Of a stretch of 64,000 nucleotides of DNA, positions 38,300 to 51,519 are shown one piece after another. This stretch comes from Calliopsis andreniformis. Lineage: Eukaryota > Arthropoda > Insecta > Hymenoptera > Andrenidae. The stretch covers positions 1,798,001 through 1,862,000 of the forward strand of contig NW_027480467.1 in NCBI RefSeq assembly GCF_051401765.1, given 5' to 3'. Under the pieces are notes generated by a model. The model saw only the letters and a list, made by a program, of their open reading frames with translations, made no database searches and had not been told where the DNA came from. Within the stretch, counting starts at the first letter, position 1. Every line of letters starts with the position of its first letter. The position numbers and the translations under genes are program-made.

Positions 38300-39900
38300 C
38301 CTTAATCCTCAATCCTCGATCTTCAATCCTCAATACTCAATCCACAATCGTCATTTCTCATTCTTCAATCCTCAATACCCAATCCTCAATCCTCAATCCT
38401 CAAATCTTCAATAGTCAATCCTCAATCCTCAATCCTCAATCCTCAATACTCAATCTTCAATCCTCAATCCTCAATCCTCAATCCTCATCCCTCAGCCCTC
38501 ATCCTCAATCCTCAATCCTGAATCCTCAATCCTCAATGTTCAATCCTCAATACTCAGTCTTCAATCATCAATCCTCAATACTCAATCCTCAATCCTCAAT
38601 CCTCAAACCCCAATCCTCAACCCTCAGTCCTCATCCTCCATCATCAATCCTCAATCCTCAATCCTCAATCTTCAATCCTCAATACTCAACATTCGATCCT
38701 CAATCCTCAGTCCTCAAACCTCAAACCTCAATCCTCAGTCATGAATACTCCATCTTCAATACTCAATACACAATCCTCAATACTCAATCCTCAAACCTCA
38801 ATCCTCAATCCTCATTCCTCAAACCTCAAACCTCAACCCTCAGTCCTCATCCTCAATCCTCAACTATCAATCCTCAATCCTCAATATTCAATCATCAATA
38901 CTCAATGTTCAATCCTCAATCCTCAATCCTCAATACTCAATCCTCAATCCTCATTCCTGAAACCTCAAACCTCAACCCTCAGTCCTCATCCTCAATTCCC
39001 AATTCTCAATCCTCAATCCTCAATTCTCAATCTTCAATCCTCAATAACCAATCTTCAATCCTCAATTCCCAGTCCTCAATCTTCGATCCTCAATGCTCAA
39101 TCCTCAATCCTCAATCCTCAGTCATGAATACTCCATCTTCAATACTCAATACACAATCCTCAATACTCAATTTTCAAACCTCAATCCTCAATCCTCATTC
39201 CTCAAACCTCAAACCTCAACCCTCAGTCCTCATCCTCAATCCTCAACTATCAATCCTCAATCCTCAATATTCAATCATCAATACTCAATGTTCAATCCTC
39301 AATCCTCAATCCTCAATACTCAATCCTCAATCCTCATTCCTGAAACCTCAAACCTCAACCCTCAGTCCTCATCCTCAATTCCCAATTCTCAATCCTCAAT
39401 CCTCAATTCTCAATCTTCAATCCTCAACAACCAATCTTCAATCCTCAATCCCCAGTCCTCAATCTTCGATCCTCAATGCTCAATCCTCAATCCTCAATCC
39501 TCAGTCCTCAATCCTCAATCCTCGTACCTCAATCCTCAACCGTCAGTCCTCGTCCTCAATCCTCAACTATCAATCCTCAATCCTCAATATTCAATCATCA
39601 ATACTCAATCTTCAATCCTCAATCCTCAATCCTCAATCCTCAATCCTCAATCCTCAATCTTCAGTCCTCAAACCTCAATCCTGAATCTTCAATCCTGAAT
39701 CCTCAATCTTCAGATCTCAGTCCTCAACAAACAGCTGTCAATTCTCAATACTCAATACAATATCATCAATTCACAGGTTTCAATACTCAATACTCAATCT
39801 GCAATCTTCAAATCTCTATCCACAAACATCAATTCTAATCACTGAACCCTCAGCACTCTGTCCCCAATCCTCAATCTTCAATCCTCAATCCTCAATCCTC
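38300..39900 (+). repeat. D-D-E module, copy H3, with 383 bp duplication
   Basis: D at 38536, E at 38741 and 39124 (383 nt apart as in H1), then B3 at 39770 with ACAGGTTTC. The first D of the pair is missing. A one-base insertion CAAATCTTC is at about 38,403. Similarity to H1 runs for about 1.6 kb and ends soon after CATCACTGAACCC. Confidence 0.87.
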
Positions 39901-42060
39901 AACCTTCAGTCCTCAATACTCAATCTTCAATCCTCAATTCTCAATCCCCAATCCTCAATCCTCAATCCTCAATCGTCAGTCTTCAATACTCAATACTCAA
40001 TCTGCAATTCTCAGTCCTCAGTCCTCAATCCTCAATCCCCATTCTTCAGTCCTCAATACCCAATCATCAATCTTCAACCCTCAATCCTCAATCCTCAATT
40101 CTCAATCCTCAATCCCCAGTCCACAGTCCTCAAACCTCAATCCTCAACCCTCAGCCATCATCCTCAATCCTCAATCCTCGTTCCTCAATCCTCAATCCTC
40201 AATCCTCAATCCTCAATAGACAATCTCCAATCCTAGATCCTCAATCCCCAATCCTCAATCCTTAATCCACAATCTTCAATCCTCAATCCTCAATTCTCAA
40301 ACATCAATACTCAATCCTCAATCCTCAATCCTCAATCCCCAATCCTCAATCTTCAATCCTCAAACCTCAATCCTCAAGCCTCAATCCTCAATCCTCAATC
40401 TTCAATCCTGAATACTCAATCTTCAATCCTCAATCCTCAATCCTCAATCCTCAATCCTCAATCGTCAGCCTTCAATCCTCAATACTCATTCTTCAATCCT
40501 CAATCCTCAATCCTCAATCCTCAATCCTCATTCTTCTATCCTCAATACCCAATCCTCAATCTTCAATCCTCAATCCTCAATCCTCAATTCTCAATCCTTA
40601 ATCCTCAGTCCAAGGTCCTCAAACCTCAATCCTTAACTCTCAGCCCTTATCCTCAATCCTCAATCCTCAATCCTCAATCCTCAATCCTCAATCTTCAATC
40701 CCCAGTACTCAATCGTCAATCCACAATCCTCAGACCTCAAACCTCAATTCTGAATCCTCAATCCTGAATCCTCAATCTTCAGCTCTCAGTCATCAACAAT
40801 CAGTTGTCAATCCTCAATCCTCAATAGAATATACTCAATTCACAGTTTTCAATACTCAATACTCTATCTGCAATCTTCCAACCTCTATCCACAAACATCA
40901 ATTCTCATCACTCAGCCCTCAACACTCAGTCCTCAATGTTCAATCCTCAATCCTCAATTCTCAATCTTTATTCCTCAATACTGAATCTTCAATCCCCAAT
41001 ACTCAACCTTCAGTCCTCAATCCTCAATCCTCAATCCTCAATCCTCAATCCTCAATCATCAATCCTCAATCTTCAAAACTCAATCCTCAATCCTCAATCC
41101 TCAATCCTCAATCCTCAATCCTCAATAGTCAATCTCCAATCCTCAATACTCAATCTTCAATCCTCAATCCTCAATCCTCAATCCTCAATCCTCATACTTC
41201 TATCCTCAATACCCAATACTCAATCTTCAATCGTCAATCCTCAATCCTCAATTCTCAACACTCAATCCTCAGTCCTCAGCCCTCAAACCTCAATCCTCAA
41301 CCCTCAGCCCTCATCCTCAATCCTCAATCCTCAATCCTCAATCCTCAATCCTCAATCTTCAATCCTCAATACTCAATCGTCAATCCACAATCCTCAGTCC
41401 TCAAACTTCAATTCTGAATCCTCAATCCTGAATCCTCAATCTTCAGCTCTCAGTCATCAACAATCAGTTGTCAATCCTCAATCCTCAATAGAATATCCTC
41501 AATTCACAGTTTTCAATACTCAATACTCAATCTGCAATCTTCTAACCTCTATCCACAAACATCAATTCTCATCACTCAACACTCAACACTCAGTCCTCAA
41601 TGTTCAATCCTCAATCCTCAATTCTCAATCTTCATTCCTCAATACTGAATCCTCAATCCTCAATCCTCAATAGTCAATCTCCAATCCTCAATCCTCAATC
41701 CTCAATCCTTAATCCACAATCTTCAATCCTCAATCCTCAATTCTCAATCATCAATACTCAATCCTCAATCCTCAATCCTCAATCCCCAACCCTCAATCCT
41801 CAGTCCTCAAACCTCAATTCCGAATCCTCAATCCTGAATGCACAATCTTCATCCCTCAGTCCGCAACAATCAATTGTCAATCCTCAATCCTCAATCCTCA
41901 GTCCTCAATCCACAATCATCAATCCTCAATCTTCAATAGTCAATCCTCAATCCTCAATCCTCAATCCTCAATACTCAATCTTCAATCCTCAATCCTCAAT
42001 CATCAATCCTCAACCCTCAGCCCTCATCCTCAATCCTCAATCCTGAATCCTCAATCCTAA
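39900..42060 (+). repeat. B1-rich segment
   Basis: No gene. B1 at 40839 (ATACTCAATTCACAG) and 41503. The run CATACTTCTATCCTC, CAATACCCAATAC and CTCAACACTC near 41.2 kb recurs near 45.5, 46.1, 49.9, 55.8, 59.8 and 62.7 kb, marking the module that dominates the right third of the window. Confidence 0.8.
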
Positions 42061-44210
42061 ATGTTCAATCCTCAATACTCAGTCTTCAATCATCAATCCT
42101 CAATACTCAATCCTCAATCCTCAATCCTCAATCCTCAATCATCAATCCTCAATCCTCAATCATCAACCTTCAATCCTCAATACTCAATCTTCAATCCTGA
42201 ATACTCAATCCTCAATATTCAACACACAGCCATCAACCATCTATTCTCAATACTCAAGAGAATATCCTGAATTCTCATGACTCAATACTCAATCCACAAT
42301 ATTCAATAATCAAATCTCGATCCTCAAACATCAATTCTCAACACTCAATCCTCAACACTCGGTCCTCTCTCTTCAATCCTCCATCCTCAATCCTCTATCC
42401 CCAAGCGTCAATCCTCAATCCTCAATCCTCAACCCTCAATCCTCAGTCCTCAAACCTCAATTCCGAATCCTCAATCCTGAATGCTCAATCTTCATCCCTC
42501 AGTCCGCAACAATCAATTGTCAATCCTCAATCCTCAATAGAATATCCTCAATTCACAGTTTTCAATACTGAATCCCCAATCTTCAATCTTCAAACCTCAA
42601 TCCACAGACATCAGTTCTCATCACTCAACCCTCAACACTCAGTCCTGAATCTTCAATCCTCAATCCTCAATCCTCAATCTTCTATCCTCCATACTCAATC
42701 TTCAATCCTCAATCCTCAATCATCAATCATCAATCCTCAATCCTCAGTCATCAATCCACAATCTTCAATACTCAATCCTCAGTCCTCAATCCTTAATCAT
42801 CAATCCTCAAGCCTCAATCCTCAATCCTCAATCTTCAATACTCAATCTTCAATACTCAATCCTCAATCCTCAATCCTCAACCCTCAGCCCTCATCCTCAA
42901 TCCTCAATCCTGAATCCTCAATCCTCAATGTTCAATCCTCAATACTCAGTCTTCAATCAACAATCCTCAATACTCAATCCTCAATCCTCAATCCTCAATC
43001 ATCAATCCTCAATCCTCATTCCTCAATCCTTAATCCTCAATCCTCGATCTTCAATCCTCAATACTCAATCCACAATCGTCAATTCTCATTCTTCAATCCT
43101 CAATACCCAATCCTCAATCCTCAATCCTCAATCTTCAATAGTCAATCCTCAATCCTCAATCCTCAATCCTCAATACTCAATCTTCAATCCTCAATCCTCA
43201 ATCCTCAATCCTCATCCCTCAGCCCTCATCCTCAATCCTCAATCCTGAATCCTCAATCCTCAATGTTCTATCCCCAATACTCAGTCTTCAATCATCAATC
43301 CTCAATACTCAATCCTCAATCCTCAATCCTCAAACCCCAATCCTCAACCCTCAGTCCTCATCCTCCATCATCAATCCTCAATCCTCAATCCTCAACCTTC
43401 AATCCTCAATACTCAACATTCGATCCTCAATCCTCAGTCCTCAAACCTCAAACCTCAATCCTCAGTCATGAATACTCCATCTTCAATACTCAATACACAA
43501 TCCTCAATACTCAATCCTCAAACCTCAATCCTCAATCCTCATTCCTCAAACCTCAAACCTCAACCCTCAGTCCTCATCCTCAATCCTCAACTATCAATCC
43601 TCAATCCTCAATATTCAATCATCAATACTCAATGTTCAATCCTCAATCCTCAATCCTCAATACTCAATCCTCAATCCTCATTCCTGAAACCTCAAACCTC
43701 AACCCTCAGTCCTCATCCTCAATTCCCAATTCTCAATCCTCAATCCTCAATTCTCAATCTTCAATCCTCAATAACCAATCTCCAATCCTCAATCCCCAGT
43801 CCTCAATCTTCGATCCTCAATGCTCAATCCTCAATCCTCAATCCTCAGTCCTCAATCCTCAATCCTCGTACCTCAATCCTCAACCGTCAGTCCTCGTCCT
43901 CAATCCTCAACTATCAATCCTCAATCCTCAGTATTCAATCATCAATACTCAATCTTCAATCCTCAATCCTCAATCCTCAATCCTCAATCCTCAATCCTCA
44001 ATCTTCAGTCCTCAAACCTCAATCCTGAATCTTCAATCCTGAATCCTCAATCTTCAGACCTCAGTCCTCAACAAACAGCTGTCAATTCTCAATACTCAAT
44101 ACAATATCATCAATTCACAGGTTTCAATACTCAATACTCTATCTGCAATCTTCAAATCTCTATCCACAAACATCAATTCTCATCACTGAACCCTCAGCAC
44201 TCTGTCCCCA
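42061..44210 (+). repeat. D-C-B2-D-D-E module, copy H4
   Basis: D 42061, C 42359, B2 42552, D 42928 and 43263, E 43468, B3 44114. The D to C distance is 298 here against 291 elsewhere, one heptamer more. The H part is offset 17,339 from H1. The second D has TTCTATCCCC. This is the fullest ordered composite in the window and a useful reference for the family order. Confidence 0.86.
42211..42551 (+). repeat. C block, type 3 (anchor 42359)
   Basis: First type 3: ACAGCCATCAACCATC, CTCAAGAGAATATCC, CTCATGACTCAATAC and CTATCCCCAAGCG. The 5' part is 28 nt (four heptamers) shorter than in types 1 and 2, so the anchor is 148 nt from the start. B2 is 193 nt on; D 569 nt on. Confidence 0.87.
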
Positions 44211-45004
44211 ATCCTCAATCTTCAATCCTCAATCCTCAATCCTCAATTTTCAGTCCTCAATACTCAATCTTCAATCCTCAATCCTCAATCCCCAATCCTC
44301 AATCCTCAATCCTCAATCGTCAGTCTTCAATACTCAATACTCAATCTGCAATTCTCAGTCCTCAGTCCTCAATCCTCAATCCTCATTCTTCAGTCCTCAA
44401 TACCCAATCATCAGTCTTCAACCCTCAATCCTCAATCCTCAATTCTCAATCCTCAATCCCCAGTCCACAGTCCTCAAACCTCAATCCTCAACCCTCAGCC
44501 ATCATCCTCAATCCTCAATCCTCGTTCCTCAATCCTCAATCCTCAATCCTCAATCCTCAATAGACAATCTCCAATCCTAGATCCTCAATCCCCAATCCTC
44601 AATCCTTAATCCACAATCTTCAATCCTCAATCCTCAATTCCCAAACATCAATACTCAATCCTCAATCCTCAATCCTCAATCCCCAATCCTCAATCTTCAA
44701 TCCTCAATCCTCAATCCTCAAGCCTCAATCCTCAATCCTCAATCTTCAATCCTGAATACTCAATCTTCAATCCTCAATCCTCAATCCTCAATACTCAATC
44801 CTCAATCGTCAGTCTTCAATCCTCAATACTCAATCTTCAATCCTCAATCCTCAATCCTCAATCCTCAATCCTCATTCTTCTATCCTCAATACCCAATCCT
44901 CAATCTTCAATCCTCAATCCTCAATCCTCAATTCTCAATCCTCAATCCTCAGTCCAAGGTCCTCAAACGTCAATCCTCAACTCTCAGCCCTTATCCTCAA
45001 TTCT

Positions 45005-46194
45005 CAATCCTCAATCCTCAATCCTCAATCCTCAATCTTCAATCCCCAGTACTCAATCGTCAATCCACAATCCTCAGACCTCAAACCTCAATTCTGAATC
45101 CTCAATCCTGAATCCTCAATCTTCAGCTCTCAGTCATCAACAATCAGTTGTCAATCCTCAATCCTCAATAGAATATCCTCAATTCACAGTTTTCAATACT
45201 CAATACTCTATCTGCAATCTTCCAACCTCTATCCACAAACATCAATTCTCATCACTCAGCCCTCAACACTCAGTCCTCAATGTTCAATCCTCAATCCTCA
45301 ATTCCCAATCTTCATTCCTCAATACTGAATCTTCAATCCCCAATACTCAACCTTCAGTCCTCAATCCTCAATCCTCAATCCTCAATCCTCAATCCTCAAT
45401 CATCAATCCTCAATCTTCAAAACTCAATCCTCAATCCTCAATCCTCAATCCTCAATCCTCAATCCTCAATAGTCAATCTCCAATCCTCAATATTCAATCT
45501 TCAATCCTCAATCTTCAATCCTCAATCCTCAATCCTCATACTTCTATCCTCAATACCCAATACTCAATCTTCAATCGTCAATCCTCAATCCTCAATTCTC
45601 AATCCTCAATCCTCAATCCTCAATCCTCAATCTTCAATCCCCAGTACTCAATCGTCAATCCACAATCCTCAGACCTCAAACCTCAATTCTGAATCCTCAA
45701 TCCTGAATCCTCAATCTTCAGCTCTCAGTCATCAACAATCAGTTGTCAATCCTCAATCCTCAATAGAATATCCTCAATTCACAGTTTTCAATACTCAATA
45801 CTCTATCTGCAATCTTCCAACCTCTATCCACAAACATCAATTCTCATCACTCAGCCCTCAACACTCAGTCCTCAATGTTCAATCCTCAATCCTCAATTCC
45901 CAATCTTCATTCCTCAATACTGAATCTTCAATCCCCAATACTCAACCTTCAGTCCTCAATCCTCAATCCTCAATCCTCAATCCTCAATCCTCAATCATCA
46001 ATCCTCAATCTTCAAAACTCAATCCTCAATCCTCAATCCTCAATCCTCAATCCTCAATCCTCAATAGTCAATCTCCAATCCTCAATACTCAATCTTCAAT
46101 CCTCAATCTTCAATCCTCAATCCTCAATCCTCATACTTCTATCCTCAATACCCAATACTCAATCTTCAATCGTCAATCCTCAATCCTCAATTCT
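45005..46194 (+). repeat. 595 bp (85 heptamers) tandem duplication with B1
   Basis: About 45,005-45,599 and 45,600-46,194. AATCCCCAGT at 45041/45636, B anchors 45183/45778 and ATGTTCAATCC at 45280/45875 all give 595, exactly 85 x 7. Private CTCTATCTGC and CAATTCCCAATC are in both. A few single-base differences (CAATATTCAATC/CAATACTCAATC) show it is recent. Confidence 0.9.
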
Positions 46195-47730
46195 CAACAC
46201 TCAATCCTCAGTCCTCAGCCCTCAAACCTCAATCCTCAACCCTCAATGTTCAATCCTCAATACTCAGTCTTCAATCATCAATCCTCAATACTCAATCCTC
46301 AATCCTCAATCCTCAATCATCAATCCTCAATCCTCAATCATCAACCTTCAATCCTCAATACTCAATCTTCAATCCTGAATACTCAATCCTCAATATTCAA
46401 CACACAGCCATCAACCATCTATTCTCAATACTCAAGAGAATATCCTGAATTCTCATGACTCAATACTCAATCCACAATATTCAATAATCAAATCTCGATC
46501 CTCAAACATCAATTCTCAACACTCAATCCTCAACACTCGGTCCTCTCTCTTCAATCCTCCATCCTCAATCCTCTATCCCCAAGCGTCAATCCTCAATCCT
46601 CAATCCTCAACCCTCAATCCTCAGTCCTCAAACCTCAATTCCGAATCCTCAATCCTGAATGCTCAATCTTCATCCCTCAGTCCGCAACAATCAATTGTCA
46701 ATCCTCAATACTCAATAGAATATCCTCAATTCACAGTTTTCAATACTGAATCCCCAATCTTCAATCTTCAAACCTCAATCCACAGACATCAGTTCTCATC
46801 ACTCAACCCTCAACACTCAACCTCAATCTTCAATCCTCAATCCTCAATCCTCAATCTTCAATCCCCCATACTCAATCTTCAATCCTCAATCCTCTACCTT
46901 CCATCCTCATTACGCAATCTTCAATCCTCAATCCTCAATACTCAATCCTCAATCCTCAGTCATCAATCCTCAATCTTCAATACTCAATCCTCAATCCTCA
47001 ATCCTCAATCCTCAATCCTCAATCCTCATTCCTCAAACCCCAATCCTCAACCTTCAGTCCTCATCCTCCATCATCAATCCTCAATCCTCAATACGCAATC
47101 TTCAATCCTCAGTACTCAACCTTCGATCCTCAATCCTCAGTACACAAACCTCAAACCTCAATCCTCAGTCATGAATACTCCATCTTCAATACTCAATACA
47201 CAATCCTCAATCCTCAATCCTCAAACCTCAATCCTCAATCCTCATTCCTCAAACCTCAAACCTGAACCCTCAGTCCTCATCCTCAATCCTCAACTATCAA
47301 TCCTCAATCCTCAAGATTCAATCATCAATACTCAATCTTCAATCCTCAATCCTCAATCCTCAATACCCAATCCTCAATCCTCATTCCTCAAACCTCAAAC
47401 CTCAACCCTCAGTCCTCATCCTCAATTCCCAATTCTCAATCCTCAATCCTCAATCCTCAACATTCAATCCCCAATAACCAATCTTCAATCCTCAATCCCC
47501 AGTCCTCAATCTTCAATCCTCAATGCTCAATCCTCAATCCTCAATCCTCAGTCCTCAATCCTCAATCCTCAATCCTCAATCCTCAATCTTCAATCCTCAA
47601 TCCTCAATCCTCAATCTTCAATCCTCCATACTCAATCTTCAATCCTCAATCCTCAACCTTCAATCCTCATTACGCAATCTTCAATCCTCAATCCTCAATC
47701 CTCAATCCTCAATACTCAATCCTCAATCCT
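46195..47730 (+). repeat. D-C-B2-E segment
   Basis: D 46246, C 46537 (291 nt on), B2 46730, E 47171. After B2 a two-base loss (CACTCAACCTCAATC instead of CACTCAGTCCTCAATC, near 46,815) breaks the register. The order C-B2-E matches 51.8-52.6 and 61.0-61.8 kb. No gene. Confidence 0.82.
46389..46729 (+). repeat. C block, type 3 (anchor 46537)
   Basis: Type 3 marks intact. D is 291 nt before the anchor and B2 193 nt after it (ATACTCAATAGAATATCC before B, a private change). Confidence 0.87.
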
Positions 47731-48300
47731 CATTCCTCAAACCTCAAACCTCAACCATCAGTCCTCATCCTCAAATCCCAAATCTCAATCCTCAATCCTC
47801 AGTCCACAGTCCTCAAACCTCAATCCTCAACCCTCAGCCATCATCCTCAATCGTCAATCCTCGTTCCTCAATCCTCAATCCTCAATCCTCAATCCTCAAT
47901 AGTAAATCTCCAATCCTAGATCCCCAATCCCCAATCCTCAATACTTAATCCACAATCTTCAATCGTCGATCCTCAATTCTCAGACATCAATACTCAATAC
48001 TCAATCCTCAATCCTCATTCCTCAAACCTCAAACCTCAACCATCAGTCCTCATCCTCAATTCCCAATTCTCAATCCTCAATCCTCAGTCCACAGTCCTCA
48101 AACCTCAATCCTCAACCCTCAGCCATCATCCTCAATCCTCAACCCTCGTTCCTCAATCCTCAATCCTCAATCCTCAATCCTCAATAGTCAATCTCCAATC
48201 CTAGATCCCCAATCCCCAATCCTCAATACTTAATCCACAATCTTCAATCGTCGATCCTCAATTCTCAGACATCAATACTCAATCCTCAAGCCTCAATCCT
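47731..48300 (+). repeat. 285 bp tandem duplication
   Basis: CATTCCTCAAACC at 47731 and 48016 and AATCGTCGAT at 47961 and 48246 give 285. A related third copy (AATCGTCGAT at 48818) is 572 nt farther, near twice the period. The copies differ by AGTAAATC versus AGTCAATC and CCCAAATC versus CCCAATTC. Confidence 0.85.
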
Positions 48301-51300
48301 CAATCCCCAATCCTCAATCTTCAATCCTCAATCCTCAATCCTCAATCCTCAAGCCTCAATCCTCAATCCTCAATCTTCAATCCTGAATACTCAATCTTCA
48401 ATCCTCAATCCTCAATCCTCAATCCTCAATCCTCAATCGTCAGTCTTCAATCCTCAATACTCAATCTTAAATCCTCAATCCTCAGTCATCAATCCTCAAT
48501 CTTCAATACTCAATCCTCAATATTCAATCATCAATACTTAATAATCAATCCTCAATCCTCAATCCTCAATACTCAATCCTCAATCCTCATTCCTCAAACC
48601 TCAAACCTCAACCATCAGTCCTCATCCTCAAATCCCAATTCTCAATCCTCAATCCTCAGTCCACAGTCCTCAAACCTCAATCCTCAACCCTCAGCCATAA
48701 TCCTCAATCCTCAATCCTCGTTCCTCAATCCTCAATCTTCAATCCTCAATCCTCAATAGTCAATCTCCAATCCTAGATCCCCAATCCTCAATCCTCAATC
48801 CTTAATCCACAATCTTCAATCGTCGATCCTCAATTCTCAGACATCAATACTCAATCCTCAATCCTCAATCCTCAATCCCCAATCCTCAATCTTCAATCCT
48901 CAATCCTCAATCCTCAATCCTCAAGCCTCAATCCTCAATCCTCAAACTTCAATCCTGAATACTCAATCTTCAATCCTCAATCCTCAATCCTCAATCCTCA
49001 ATCCTCAATCGCCAGTCTTCAATCCTCAATACTCAATCTTCAATCCTCAATCCTCAATCCTCAATCCTCAATCCTCATTCTTCTATCCTCAATACCCAAT
49101 CCTCAATCTTCAATCCTCAATCCTCAATCCTCAATCCTCAATTCTCAATCCTCAATCCTCAGCCCTCAGTCCTCAAACCTCAATCCTCAACCCTCAGCCC
49201 TCATCCTCAATCCTCAATCCTCAATCCTCAATCCTCAATCCTCAGTCTTCAATCCTCAGTACTCAATCGTCAATCCACAATCCTCAGACCTCGAACCTCA
49301 ATTCTGAATCCTCAATCCTGAATCCTCAATCTTCAGCTCTCAGTCATCAACAATCAGTTGTCAATCCTCAATACTCAATAGAATATCCTCAACTCACAGT
49401 TTTCAATACTCAATACTCAATCTTCAATCCTCCAACCTCTATCCACAAACATCAATTCTCATCACTCAACCCTCAACACTCAGTCCTCAATGTTCAATCT
49501 TCAATCCTCAATTCTCAATCTTCATTCCTCAATACTGAAACTTCAATCCTCAATACTCAGTCTTCAGTCCTCAATCCTCAATCCTCAATCCTCAATGCTC
49601 AATCCTCAATCATCAATCCTCAATCTTCAAAAATCTATCCTCAATTCTCAATCCTCAATACTCAACCATCAATCCTCAATCTTCAATCCTCAATACTCAG
49701 TCTTCAATCATCAATCCTCAATCCTCAATCCTCAATCCTCAATCCTCAATCATCAATCCTCAGTCCACAGTCCTCAATCCTCAATCCTCAACCCTCAGCC
49801 ATCATCCTCAATCCTCAATCCTCGTTCCTCAATCCTCAATCCTCAATCCCACAATCCTCAATAGTCAATCTCCAATCCTCAATACTCAATCTTCAATCCT
49901 CAATCCTCAATCCTCAATCCTCAATCCTCATACTTCTATCCTCAATACCCAATACTCAATCTTCAATCCTCAATCCTCAATCCTCAATTCTCAACACTCA
50001 ATCCTCAGTCCTCAGCCCTCAAACCACAATCCTCAACCCTCAGCCCTCATCCTCAATCCTCAATCCTCAATCCTCAATCCTCAATCTTCAATCCTCAATA
50101 CTCAATCCTCAATCCTCAACCCTCAGCCCTCATCCTCAATCCTCAATCCTGAATCCTCAATCCTCAATGTTCAATCCTCAATACTCAGTCTTCAATCATC
50201 AATCCTCAATGCTCAATCCTCAATCCTCAATCCTCAATCATCAATCCTCAATCCTCAATCATCAACCTTCAATCCTCAATACTCAATCCTCACTCCTCAA
50301 TCCTCAATCCTCAATCCTCATTCCTCAAACCCCAATCCTCAACCCTCAGTCCTCATCCTCCATCATCAATCCTCAATCCTCAATACTCAATCTTCAATCC
50401 TCAATAGTCAACCTTCGATCCTCAATCCTCAGTCCTCAAACCTCAAACCTCAATCCTCAGTCATGAATACTCCATCTTCAATACTCAATACACAATCCTC
50501 AATGCTCAATCCTCAAACCTCAATCCTCAATCCTCATTCCTCAAACCTCTAACCTCAACCCTCAGACCTCATCCTCAATCCTCAACTATCAATCCTCAAT
50601 CCTCAATATTCAATCATCAATACTCAATCTTCAAACCTCAATCCTCAATCCTCAATACTCAATCCTCAATCCTCATTCCTCAAACCTCAAACCTCAACCC
50701 TCAGTCCTCATCCTCAATTCCCAATTCTCAATCCTCAATCCTCAATTCTCAATATTCAATCCTCAATAACCAATCTTCAATCCTCAATCCCCAGTCCTCA
50801 ATCTTCAATCCTCAATGCTCAATTCTCACTCCTCAATCCTCAATCCTCAATCATCATTCCTCAAACCCCAATCCTCAACCCTCAGTCCTCATCCTCCATC
50901 ATCAATCCTCAATCCTCAATACTCAATCTTCAATCCTCAATAATCAACCTTCGATCCTCAATCCTCAGTCCTCAAACCTCAAACCTCAATCCTCAGTCAT
51001 GAATACTCCATCTTCAATCCTCAATACTCAATCGTCAACCCACAATCCTCAGTCCTCAAACTTCAATTCTGAATCCTCAATCCTGAATCCTCAATCTTCA
51101 GCTCTCAGTCATCAACAATCAGTTGTCAATCCTCAATCCTCAATAGAATATCCTCAATTCACAGTTTTCAATACTCAATACTCAATCTGCAATCTTCCAA
51201 CCTCTATCCACAAACATCAATTCTCATCACTCAACACTCAACACTCAGTCCTCAATGTTCAATCCTCAATCCTCAATTCTCAATCTTCATTCCTCAATAC

Positions 51301-51519
51301 TGAATCCTCAATCCTCAATCCTCAATAGACAATCTCCAATCCTCAATCCTCAATCCTCAATCCTTAATACACAATCTTCAATCCTCAATCCTCAATTCTC
51401 AATCATCAATACTCAATCCTCAATCCTCAATCCTCAATCCCCAACCCTCAGTCCTCAGTCCTCAATCCTCAACCCTCAGCCCTCATCCTCAATCCTCAAT
51501 CCTGAATCCTCAATCCTCA
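48301..51519 (+). repeat. Mixed segment with B1, D and E blocks
   Basis: No gene. B at 49393 (CTCACAG variant) and 51158, D at 50167, E at 50463 and 50999. A one-base insertion CAATCCCACAATCC is near 49,850. 50.4-50.6 kb resembles 33.8-34.0 kb (CAACCTCTAACC, CTCAGACCTCATCC). Confidence 0.78.
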
